From positions 62,001 through 126,000 of the forward strand of contig BDSI01000006.1 of assembly GCA_003117195.1 (NCBI GenBank): DNA of 64,000 nucleotides. Direction: 5' to 3'. A program made the translations under genes and the position numbers. Source of the DNA: Eudorina sp. 2006-703-Eu-15 (Eukaryota > Chlorophyta > Chlorophyceae > Chlamydomonadales > Volvocaceae). The notes under the pieces were generated by a model. That model made no database searches. It was not told the origin of the DNA and saw only the letters and a program-made list of their open reading frames with translations. Shown piece after piece: positions 13,165 to 23,730 of the stretch. Each line of letters starts with the position of its first letter. Within the stretch, counting starts at the first letter, position 1.

Positions 13165-14819
13165 AACAACAACAACAACAACCTCTACACCAACCTCGCC
13201 AACAGCAACAGCCGCCACCCGCGCAGGCGCCAGCGCCGACGCCAGCCTCGACCGCGAAACGGAAGTTCAATGATGCATTTGAGGTCGCCGGCGGGGATCG
13301 TCCCGGTAAGCGCGCCGTGCAGGAGGCTGCCACAGCACCTTCAGCTGCCGCCGCCGGCGGGTCTCAAGGCTATTCCGGAGGCCCGCCCTTCGCGGCGCGC
13401 ACCGGACCTGTGGCGGGCACGGCGCGCGGTAACGGCGTGTACGGCGCCCCCGCGCCTCAGCCGGGGACCAGCGCGGCCGCCGCCGCCGCCGCCGCCGCGG
13501 CGGCAGCGGCGGCAGCAGTGGGCAGTAATACCGATGGCTCGGGTGTCTTCATTGCCCGAGGGTCAGGGCGGGTCCACGCGCCGGCGCGGGGTGCCGCAGG
13601 TTCACCCTCCTCGGGGCACCCCGCTGGTCGAGCGACGGGGGCGGCGCCGCCGCCGCCACCGCTGCACCCCTACGGCGCCGCCGGCGCGGCGGCGGCGGCG
13701 GCCGGGCGGGCGCCGGCACCCACCGTCAGCCCGGGGCGGGCTCGGATCGGCCAGGACTTGCTTGACGCCCACGCGCAGATCCGGCAGCTGAGCCGGGACC
13801 TGGCGGTGGCGAACGCCCGGGTTCAGCGAGAGACTGACAGGGCGCAAGCGGCGGAGGCGGCCGTGGAGCGCCTGCGGCTGAAGCAGGATCCCCTGGAGCG
13901 GGATCTGCGCGAGCTCAAGGCCAAGTACCAGGAGCTCTTCAGCCAGAATCGGCAGCTGAGCGATCAGCTGGCGGCGCTCAGTGCGCGCGAGCGGGCGGCG
14001 CAGGCGGCGGCGGCGCACGCGGCCGCGGCGGCGGCGCAGCAGCAGCAACAACAACAACAGCAGCGGGCGGCACAGCAGCAGCAGCGGGCGCAGGAAGCGG
14101 CGGCGGCGGCTGCACAGCAGCAGCAGCGGGCTCAAGCGCAAGCGGAGTACGCGAAGCAGTACACTTATTGGGCTTACCAGCAGCAACAGCCGCCGCCGCC
14201 GCCTCAACATTACAACGGATACACTGGGCCAGGGCAGCAGCCAGAGTACGACGGCACATGGTACGGCTCGGGTGCGGCTGGGCCAGGGCCAGGGCATGGC
14301 GGTCACACCGCCCGGGGCGCCGGAGGCGCCGGCCGCGCCAGCGGCGGCGGCGGCGGCACCGCGCCCGACGGCGCCGCCACCGCTGCAGCGCCGCCACCGC
14401 CGCCGTCGGACGACACGGCGACGCTGGCCTTCGCCACGGCGACTGCGCCGCCGTTGGACGATAGCGCGTCTGTGCGGGTGCTGAAGCAGTTCCTGGCCGA
14501 GGCGGGCGCGGAGGCCAACGCGCGACTGTGCGCGGAGAAGGCGGAGCTGCTGGCCCTGGCGCGGGAGCGCCTGAACGCCTGGGAGATCCGTCGGGCGGTG
14601 GCCTGCAGCCGACTGGTCGCCCAGGGCGCGGGCGACCGGGCGCTGTTCCGCCTGGAGCCGGGGCCCGTGCAGCGGGCGGTGCTGGTGCGGGCCAATCGGG
14701 AGCTGATGCTGCGACTGCACCCGGATAAGAACCCGGGCGACGAGCTGGCCACGCAGGCGTTCCAGTACCTGCAGGAGGCGTACCGGCGGCTCAGCGCGTC
14801 CACTGGCGGGGCCGCGTGA
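12566..14819 (+). CDS. Q/A-rich protein with C-terminal J-domain (5' exon missing)
   Basis: The long last exon starts after the splice site CTCAG at 12561-12565 and encodes at least 750 aa. It begins with a CxxC-containing stretch (YYKCEVCKHKVGW), followed by low-complexity sequence. A glutamine tract lies around residues 180-215 (CAG/CAA repeats 13100-13190) and an alanine tract around 303-318. A predicted coiled coil lies at about 400-480, followed by an Ala/Gln-rich segment. The last 50 residues look like helices II-III of a J-domain with the diagnostic HPD (codons 14718-14726, LRLHPDKNPGDE). J-domains stimulate Hsp70 ATPase. The terminal position recalls auxilin-type cochaperones, but no clathrin-binding part is evident, so the client is unknown. 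The start codon lies in an unidentified upstream exon. Confidence 0.7.
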
Positions 14820-17452
14820 GGTGCACAGCAAAGTGCAGTGCAGTACAGCGCAGTGCAGTGCAGTGCAGTACAGTACCCAGGCGGTCGTGGAAGAGCGCGT
14901 TCTGGGGGCCGCTTGCATAAAGACGAGTGGGACATGTAGCTGCATTTCAGGATGGACGTGGTTGCCTGTGCGTGTCTATTGGTGAGCGTGGGTGCAACGC
15001 GCGGGGTCGGGCCGCTTGGGCCGCTCTGCTGGGTCGGGCGGCACTGCACTCGGGGTCACACTGCGTCTCACACGCGCGGTCTACCGGCTTGTCGCATGCG
15101 CCTGCCTGCTGCGCGGTATCGTGTCTGAGGTGGGCGGACTCCTCCCTCGCGCCTTCTGTGTGGCTCACACACTTGCAAAGCGGACGTGTTTGTTGGTGTT
15201 GTTATGAGAGGACGTGGCAAGCGCCTCGTCTCTCGGGAGGTGGGACCTTGTGTTGCTGCGTCCCTGGAGCACAGAACGCGGCGCTGGGGTCGTTCGACTA
15301 CCGGGTGTGGAGGAGACGCGAACTGGACCCTGTGATGTCCCGGGGGCCGAGGGTCCGGCTGCTGGTCGGCTCCCTGTCCCTCGTGTCCCTCGCGGCTGAC
15401 CGCAGCCCCAGCCGTCCTGCCGATGTCAGCGGGCGGGCGCGCCCGTTGCTACCCCCCAACCCCGTCTTGGCCTTGTGTTGGCGGAGGGGACACAGAGTGC
15501 GCGACAAATGCGCGACAAAGGCCGAAGGATGGCGCAAGACACGGACGTCTGCACTCCTCAACGCGGGCTCGATGGATCGGTTGAGGGGATTCAAGGTGCG
15601 CATCGCGCCGTGTTGTGCCGAGTGGTAAAGAGAACAGAATAATTGATAACGGAGTTGAGGGCGGCCGGCGTTTACACACAAATCAGCATCACCGTCTGCT
15701 TTTGTTGCCGCCGTTTGCTGGCAGATCTGTTTGGCAGGAAAGTAGTCTGCACAGCTGTACGGACAGCGGGACCTTACCGGATTAGGGTACAGGCGAACAG
15801 GGGTTTAACTTTGAATTGGCTCGATGCGCAAGCGTCCGTGCAGACAGGATGTTACACCGCACCTAGAGTTGAGCGCGTCCAACATCCTTGGCGGTGGGCG
15901 CCTGGGCGTCTCGTGTCTTAGGCTGTCAGGGGTGGGCTTAAGGGGCAGAAGAAGCGCTGTGGAATGCTTACCGGTGAAGCGGCAGGCGGCTTTCGGACAG
16001 GTTGCGACCGACCGTACAAGCTTTGCATAGGTGGCAGGGTTCGGGGCCGGGCGACGGCAGCGCGCATGGAGCATCGGTGTCCGCAGCCCGGGGTGTGTGT
16101 GAGAGTGAGAGCGTGGCACCTGCTCCCCGGGTTCCTCCTCAGACGAGGCACTCCTGACATGGGAGAGCGGACGGCATTGCGAGGAAGAGGAGGACAGGAG
16201 GACGAGACCCGGTGTCGGCCGAGTGCAGGTAGAGCGCCGATGAGTTGGGCGGGCCTCCTAAACCCAAATCCAAACCCGTGCCTGTGTGCGCATAAGCCAT
16301 GACAGCCGGGAGTCCGGGTCCCCCCGGACGTGCGTTGCGATGCTGAGCCACCAGGAGGGGTGTCCCTTCAGTTTACCAGCCAGCAGCCTGGTGCTGCGTG
16401 GCTACCCAGCACGGAAGGAGGGGCACGTCAGGTGCGGCAAGGAAAAGCGGGGAGTGCCGATTGTTTCCGACTTCGGGACGCCGTTCGGAATCTTCTCCCA
16501 GACAGGCTCTAGGAGGTGATACGATATCCGGGAAGGTTGGCCGTGGTGGGTGGCTGGTCACATCTCAAGTAGGCGCCGCGCGGTTTGACCCGCCCGCGGA
16601 CAAACGAAATCTGAGCACCGCAGGCGCACACGACATGAATCAAGTCAACGTAATGCAAAGGGTGGCTCTAGGGTGACCGCTGGCTTTTACCGGAGCCGTC
16701 TGCGGTGTCCTGTAATACCGAACCTGGATACATACTTGACACGGCGTGTTGCAGGCAAGGGTTGTAGCCGCTAGTCGGCGGCAGCAGGCGGCAGTAAGGC
16801 GGCTCTGGCGGTCGGCGGTGCTGTCTGTTCTTGTCGAAACCCTGTTCAACAGATGCCTACTGTAATAGGTTCTATTGCACGCATCCAGGTCGTTTCCGGC
16901 TAATATGCCGACCGAGCCCCTGGGACCACAAGCCTAGGCAGTTGGTCGTTGGCGTTTCTTAGTAAGCTGCCGCGATGCGTGTTCTAGCGTAATTAACTAT
17001 TTAGCAAATACATACAGAAGTCGCACTTTACTACCTACACTTCACATGCGTAGCTTCACAAGAGCGGACAGTGCGCAGATTGCGGTTACAAGCGCCCGCC
17101 GTCCTTTCCGGGATGTAAGCTTTGGTGTCACATAGTGAGTCATTCGAATTTGCTCGATGTGTACAAGTATTACCTTGCGTTTGCGGACGACATGCTCGTG
17201 CAGAATGTTCAAATAGGTTCAAACCGCACCGCTGCGAATTCATGTGCATTCGTTCTATTTATACACCTTTAATATATATTTGACCAACAGTCACTTATCG
17301 ATGCATTACGCCTCGATTTCAAGAAGCAACTGCCTGCAAGAGATGGACCTTTACTGAAGCAGGATCAAGTTGCTCCTTTACAAAACCTTATGTTAACATG
17401 GAAATCTTGTGAGCATTACCACTATACAAGTCGTTCTGTCAAGGATGCCACA
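14820..17452. other. intergenic, no gene seen
   Basis: About 2.6 kb with short overlapping frames only. A short CAGT/CAGTG-type simple repeat occurs at about 14834-14876 directly after the J-domain stop. TGTAA motifs at 16711 and 16861 are far from that stop, so I do not assign them. The right end is AT-richer and should hold the promoter of the first exostosin gene. Confidence 0.5.
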
Positions 17453-20400
17453 ATGTTACGTGGCCATACGCCTACTGTTGCATTCGTCGTTTTCCTCCTA
17501 GCTGCGATCACGAATACTGTAAGCGAACATTTTGTATCAGCAGTATTTTTTGATGAGTTGTAGAGTTCTGATTTGGCTTTCAATGGGCATGCCCACCATT
17601 TCAGGTGGCTGACTACCTCCCACCTCCACCGGTGTACGAGTCAAGATGCGCCCACGGCTGTACGACTTTTGGGACTTGCATGGAGGACATTAAAAGGCAA
17701 GCGCACGCGTCAGGCGCCCGCATCCCGGAGCCGCACACGCCGAGCCGCAGTACACCGTGTGCCCCCGTCTGCAGATGCGACTGCCCCAAGAACAGGACTG
17801 GCGTCAACTGCGCGGAGGTCGCCGACCGCTCCGTGCTGCGCGTGCGGTGCGCAAAGGCCTTTTACCCGTCCATCATGGAGTGCACCAAACATGAGCTGTC
17901 GTGCCTCAACAACTGCAACCGGCGAGGATCTTGCATAGGCGGCTGGTGTCACTGCACGCCAGGTAGGCGCGGCCTTGGCACCCAAGCTGCTACTGCCACT
18001 GCTACAGCCGCAATATAATGCTGATACTGCGGCTGCAGCTGCGGGGGCAGAGTCGAGCGGCGGTGACGACGCACGGGGGACGTCTCGTGTGTGCGTTCCC
18101 TGCAATGGGTACGATGTACGGGGTCAGGGTCTCCGCCTAGGCCCACCTCCCTCCTAGGCCCAAACCATCACACCGCCGCCTCTGCGCGACAGCACGGCAG
18201 ACAGTACAGGTGTGTCTCCCGTGGAAGGGCGCACTACACACATTTCGTGGGCTCCGAATGTGCCCGACAGGTCATTTCGGCGCGGACTGCTCTCTGTCCA
18301 TGGGCCCGGACGACAAGCCCGTGCTGCTGGCGGGCAGGGGCTACCAGACCCGCGCCAAGCGGCCCTGGGTGTACGTGTACGAGCTGCCGCCGCACCTCTT
18401 CACTTGGTGGGAGCGGGGTCGGCTTCACCTGACGGGTTGGGACCAGCAGGGGGGGCTGTCTGTCCTTCCGGACGTGTGTTGCTTAGGCAGGCAGGCAGAA
18501 CAGGAGTGCGTGACATGCACAGGCGGATTAGCTCCCGAAGAGTTGCCCGTATGCGTATAAAATATACCCGTTGCCCGACCCATACCAAAATGAAAGGCAG
18601 CTATGTCGGAAGAACGCTGTTAGGTTGGCGTGTGTGTATCTGTGGGGGGTCCCGCCGGAAACGTAGGGGGACCCTATCATGTACCGTCATGTTCGCACTC
18701 GGAGTCCCGGGCCCGCTTGGGGTTGTCAGCATGGCATGGCGGGTGGCTGCACTGGTCGAGTCGGATGTGGGTTGCGTCCGTGGGCAAATCACACGCACAC
18801 GCACACGCTCTCCGGAGGTGCTTCAGGTAGTGAAACCGTGTCGAGCGGCCCTCTCCCCTCTCCCCTGGCCTCCTCCTCACCCCGTTGCTCCTATGCGGGG
18901 GTTCCTCCCCTCCGCCGCGGCGTCGTCCTTCCCTCCGCCCAGGCTCAACACCAAGCGCCTGGACCGCTCCACGCACCTGCTGTTCTACCAGCGGCTGCTC
19001 AGCAGCGGGGCCAGGATAGCGGACGGGGACAAGGCGGACTGGTGGGGGCCGCTGGGGAGGGAGGGAGGGAAAGAGGGAGGGAAAGAGGGAAGGAAAGAGG
19101 GAGGGAGGGAGGGAGGGAGGGAGGGAGGGAGGGAGGGAGGGAGGGAGGGAGGGAGGGAGGGAGGGAGGGAGGGAGGGAGGGAGGGAGGGAGGGAGGGAGG
19201 GAGGGAGGGAGGGAGGGAAGGAAATAGGGAGGCAGGGAGGGAGGGAGGGAGGGAGGGAGGGAAGGAAATAGGGAGGCAGGGAGAGAAGGAGGGAAGGAGG
19301 GGTGGGTTTAGGAATTTCGTACCGAAGTACTGAAGATGCGCTGCTGCCAGAGCAAAAGTCGGATTGGAACACGGAGGGGCTGGGGGCTGGGGGTCGCTGT
19401 GTGGGGCCGTTGGCGGTATGAGCGCCACTCTTTGGTCCCCCTTGCCGCCACTGCCGCAAGCGCAGCTGGTGTCACTCCTTCCCCACACTGCCAGCACCCT
19501 AGAGAGCGACAACCTGACAACATCCGGAGACTGACTAACCCAGACCTCCGTACGGCCCAACAGCCCAACAGCCCGTCTGGGCGCCCTGCGGTGTGCTTCC
19601 ACAGAGTGCATCGATTTTTGGGATCCTGTTGGACATCCTTACTATTGCCTTACCTTGACCCATTCACGATCCCATGCCCGCAGGTACTACATCCCTGTAC
19701 GGCTTCGTACTTCCACGGACTCGGCCTACCTGCGCTACGCGGTGGAGTACATTCGGGAGGTCTACCCCTGGTGGAACCGGACGGGGGGCGACCGCCACTT
19801 CATCATACACACGGGTGGGTGAGAGCAAGTGTGTGTGTGGTGGGGGGGAGGAGGGAGGGGCGCGGCGCGGCAGGTGGTTGGTGTGACTAGCACTTTAAAG
19901 CTTTTGCTCCGTTTCCTTCGGATACGCACTAGTGTCACGCCTGGAGTCCTCCTGGAGTCCAGACCCTCCACATGGTAGTTTAAGGTCGTACGTGCATCGA
20001 TGGCCCCCTCCCCCGCAGGCGACCTGGGCGCGGACGAGGTTACGGGTGATGTGTACGACATGGTGGCCAACGTCACCTGGCTGACACGTGAGTACCATCG
20101 TGTGTGGCCCCTATGTGTTGGGGTGACAGGGGTGTCGCTCCTTGCGGGCTGGCGCGCTGACCCGTCCTACCTGACAGAAAGACCCCCGGCTCTCCTCCCT
20201 TCCCTCCCTTCTGGGGCCGCACCCGACCATCTGGGTGCACGCACCATTCGTTCCCACATCGCGGTGTGACACGGCCCGTCGGGGAAGGGGAGGAGGTCGT
20301 TGCAGCGGGACCCAACTCATGGGGTCCGCCGTCCTCCGCGATGTTGTAGCCTAGAGGAGCCTCCGGGAGATGAGCCCCCGCACCCCGCAACACGGGACAT

Positions 20401-22352
20401 GGTGGTGGTGGCCGCGCGGCCGAAGGGTCCCCCGCTGCGGCTGAAGGCGTGGCGCTCTCTGAAGGCATCTGTGGACAAGCGCGCTCTCGTTGCCCGTCCG
20501 TGCCCGCCGCCGGCCCACAGCCACGGCCCCTCCCCGGCCCCCGCGCTTTCTCCTCCTGTTCTGGTTAAGGGGGCCGCACTGGCCCTCGCAGCTCCCGCGG
20601 CTGCTCCCTGGCGCTCCTCGCCCCGCATAACCCAGGCCCCATGGCCCAATGGCCACCACCCCGCACCGCCCCGCCCTCATGTCGCTCCCTCCGCCAGATT
20701 GGGGCCTCACCGTTGACAAGAACTCCTCGGGCTGGAACAAGGCGCACCGCCCGGAGAAGGTGGGGAGGGGGGAGGGGGCAGCAGCGGGGGTGGGGGGCTT
20801 CTGCCGTTGCGCTGCTGCCTCGCCTGACATGACGTGAAGGGGCGCGGCAGCTGGGCAGGTGTACTCCAAAGAGACATGGCAGACAGGCAGCACTGACTGT
20901 CCGAACGTGCTGCGAGACGGGCGGATGCTGTGCGGTGGGACACGATCTACACCACTGGGGCACTGGGGCTGGTTCCCCGCCTTGCCTTTGCTTTGACGCG
21001 CCAAGCGCAACGTCAGGCGGACAACCGCTCTGGTCTTGTCCCCTCCTCTCTCCGCTGCCCTGCCCCTCGGGCCCCTTCTCCCCTCCTCTCCGCGCCCCTC
21101 CCCTCGCCTCCACACACCCCTCCTTCCCCTCTCCCCTCCCCTCCCTTCCTGCCAGGATGTGGTAATCCCTGTCTACCTGTCACCCGGGCTGCTCAAGCAG
21201 TTCGGGGTGGACGCGACACCGCTGCACCCGCTGATGGAGAAACACGTCCGCAACATCACGCTGTTCTTCGCGGGTGAGCAGGAGGGAGTAGGTGGCAGTA
21301 GACTTTGGAGGGAGTAGGTGGCAGTAGACTTTGGAGGGAGTAGGTGGCAGTAGACTTTGGAGGGAGTAGGTGGCAGTAGACTTTGGACGTGGCCCGCTAA
21401 ACCCTGGGCAAAAGACAAGAGACACCCCCGCTCCCGCGCGTGTACCCCTCTCCCGCCCGCCCGCCCCGGCCATGGCCGCCCAGGTCGCATCTGTGGAGAC
21501 CGGCAGCCCCCCACCACCGGCATATGGCCCAACTGCGGCCCCAACAGCCCCGGCTACAGCGCCGGTGTACGGCAGCGCGTCCACTACCACCACTGGAACC
21601 GTACGGGCTACCAGGTGGGTCTCTTTGAGAAGAACTACGGCCGGGCGCTGGCGTCCTCCAAGTTCTGCCTCGCGCCCCTGGGTGGCGGCCACGGTCAGCG
21701 CCAGATCATCGTGTCGTACATGGGCTGCATCCCGGTCTGCATCGCCGACGGCGTGTACGAGCCCTTTGAGCCGCAGATTGACTGGCGGGACTTTGCGATC
21801 CGCGAGCCGGAGGCCAACATCCCGCGGCTGCACGAGATCTTGGACGGCATAGGGCCCGAGAAGCTGTCGGAGATGCAGGTGACGCTGCGCTGCGCCGCGC
21901 AGCATCTGCTGTACAGCAGCTTCGTGGGAGGGCTGTTCGGGGAGGACGGGCGGTACGACGCGTTCGAGACGACGCTGGAGATCCTGCGGGTCAAGGCCCA
22001 GCACCCGGACGCGCCGCCGGAGCAGTACCGGAAGCTGGATCCGGATTTCGACGCGTTCATATCGTGTCGGGATCCGCCTGGTTGGAACGTGTCGGGGCCC
22101 GTACAGGACATTTGGGGGCTGATGGGGCTAGGTGGTGCGGGGGCGGGGGCGGGCGGGGGCGGGGGCGGGGCTGCTGGAGGGGCGGGGATGCGGCCGGGGA
22201 ACCCGCTGTGCAGCCACTCGGTCAAGGACCGGGGGCGGCTGCCCTGTGACCGGTTCGTGCAGGGGTCCTCGAAGACGCACGGTATCCCGGGCGGCATGAT
22301 CTGCGCGCGGACGCGGTCGAACCTGGCGCGCTGCCCGCGGATTTGGCAGTGA
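17453..22352 (+). CDS. exostosin-family (GT47) glycosyltransferase with EGF-like repeats, copy 1
   Basis: Exons: 17453-17518, 17605-17696, 17775-17962, 18271-18406, 18943-19041, 19684-19814, 20019-20087, 20698-20759, 21156-21273, 21484-22352; 609 aa, all phases consistent. Residues 1-22 form a signal peptide or membrane anchor (MLRGHTPTVAFVVFLLAAIT). Two Cys-rich EGF-like units follow (including CDCPKNRTGVNC and NNCNRRGSCIGGWCHC). The exostosin domain starts at RPWVYVYELPP and includes HHWNRTGYQ, FCLAPLGGGHGQR and DGVYEPFEP. Exostosins transfer sugars to glycans in the Golgi; the substrate here is unknown. The gene is a head-to-tail paralogue of the next gene with many introns at equivalent codons. 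Intron 2 appears to use a GC donor. A Gly-rich insert sits near residue 540, before a Cys-containing tail shared with the paralogue. Confidence 0.85.
19042..19300. repeat. (GGGA)n purine tract in intron 5
   Basis: An almost uninterrupted GGGA/GGAA microsatellite of about 240 bp starts roughly 15 nt after the 5' splice site at 19042. It makes one strand pure purine. A few GGGAAGGAAATAGGGAGGCA interruptions near the right end show internal duplication. Confidence 0.9.
21283..21386. repeat. 26-bp tandem repeat, four perfect copies, in intron 9
   Basis: The unit AGGGAGTAGGTGGCAGTAGA plus CTTTGG is repeated exactly four times, beginning 8 nt after the GTGAGC donor of intron 9. The lack of mismatches suggests a recent expansion. 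Confidence 0.95.
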
Positions 22353-23730
22353 GCGATAGGGGGGCGGCGGTGGTGTGGCCGTTCGGGGGGCGGCGGTAGG
22401 GGCCGGCGGTGTGGCCGTTCGGGGGGCTGGGTGTATTTTTCCCGGGAGTGACAATGACCGGTGCGGATTGGTTGTGTCAGGGCACGCCGCAGGTTCACGC
22501 AGAACACGATGAGCGGCGGTGATGTCAACGCACGGGGAGTCTGAGGGGCAATGCACCGCGGAAGGATTGTGGGTACACCCACCAAGGACGAGGACACAGT
22601 CCCCATGCCTGCCCCATTCACACTTGCACTTTATACGTGCATGAGATAATCCTGTCAATATCTGTGTGACGCATTTGGTTACTGTTAGTGTAACCGCCGC
22701 AAACCACAATCCACATTATCACACTGAGACTACGAAGTACCATCGCCGACCGGGTTGGTTAAGTTGTTGCCGCTGTGGTGGTTGCCCCACGTTGCCTTCC
22801 TTCGATGCACGACAGCCCATGCCTTGCCAAAGGCTCTGCGCCTTCACTATTGACCTGTGGGCATTTGAATGGTTCGAATGGGTTAGTCAGGATCCGCAAC
22901 CCCCGAGAGCCGTGCACAAAAGAGACCCATTACCAGTACAAGTCGTTTGTATAAATGAAAGCCCGAAGTTTTACAACTCTGTACGAAGTCACGGGTCATC
23001 GCAAGGGGCCGCCGTACGGATCCGCCCCGGTTTGGGGGCTGGGTGTGTTTTGTCGGAGGGACGAGCGCACGCCACGATGAACGCGACCCAGGTCGGGTTT
23101 TGCGCTGCCGGGTGAGTCTCAGGGCCGATGCATCGCGTCGAGATTGCGTTTATGCGCACCCAAGAGGGCTGTCACCGTGCATGCGTGAACGTTCATACTT
23201 AACTGTACTTAATCGTCGTCGAGAGCATGCGATCATGTGGTCAGCAACTCAGTATCAGATACTGATGAGATGATTGTTTCTATAACCTCGCAAACCACAA
23301 GCCATGTTATACGGACTTGAAACGGAGTTTCGGGCGTACGGCTGCCGACCGGGTTGGTTAGTAGTTGATGATTAGCCCATGGCTGCTACAGCGATTTCTC
23401 CTGCCGTCCTGCGGGAGCACGGCAGTTATGCCTGGCCAAAGGCTTTGCTGTGTTGTAGGTTATTGTTTTTGTATTGAGCGGCACGGCTTTAAAGGGTTTT
23501 ATATGGCATACGTGTAGGAACCGCGAGCTGCGGCCTGTATGCAGAGTTGAGTAGTTTGTCGCTCTGTTCGGCAACAATGTGTAATTTTGGTTTCCGATGA
23601 ACTGTAAAGATCCTTTGACCGTAGCAACGATTTGAATATGCTCAAACTCGTGCCAGCAACGTCGCGGTCATCGAATCCTAACCAATGCTGGAGTAAGAAT
23701 GCGAACATAAGATAAAATCGTCATGTTTCA
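22353..23730. other. 3' UTR and spacer between exostosin genes, with a diverged duplication
   Basis: There is no coding sequence. Two stretches, about 22423-22860 and 23031-23460, resemble each other in order: a GGGGGCTGGGTGT start, a CGCAAACCACAA block at about 22698 and 23288, CCGACCGGGTTGGTTA at about 22747 and 23347, and a GCCAAAGGCT block. This looks like an old tandem copy of the first gene's 3' flank. Confidence 0.55.
22689..22693 (+). terminator. TGTAA polyadenylation signal, exostosin copy 1
   Basis: First TGTAA after the TGA at 22350-22352, implying a 3' UTR of about 340 nt. Confidence 0.4.

Noticed and set aside
13602..14945. 447-aa open frame on the minus strand
   Set aside because: Antisense shadow of the GC-rich J-domain exon; Leu/Arg low complexity and no domain.
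18212..19459. 373-aa (+) and 260-aa (-) frames over the GGGA tract
   Set aside because: GGRE and LPPS repeats are translations of the microsatellite.
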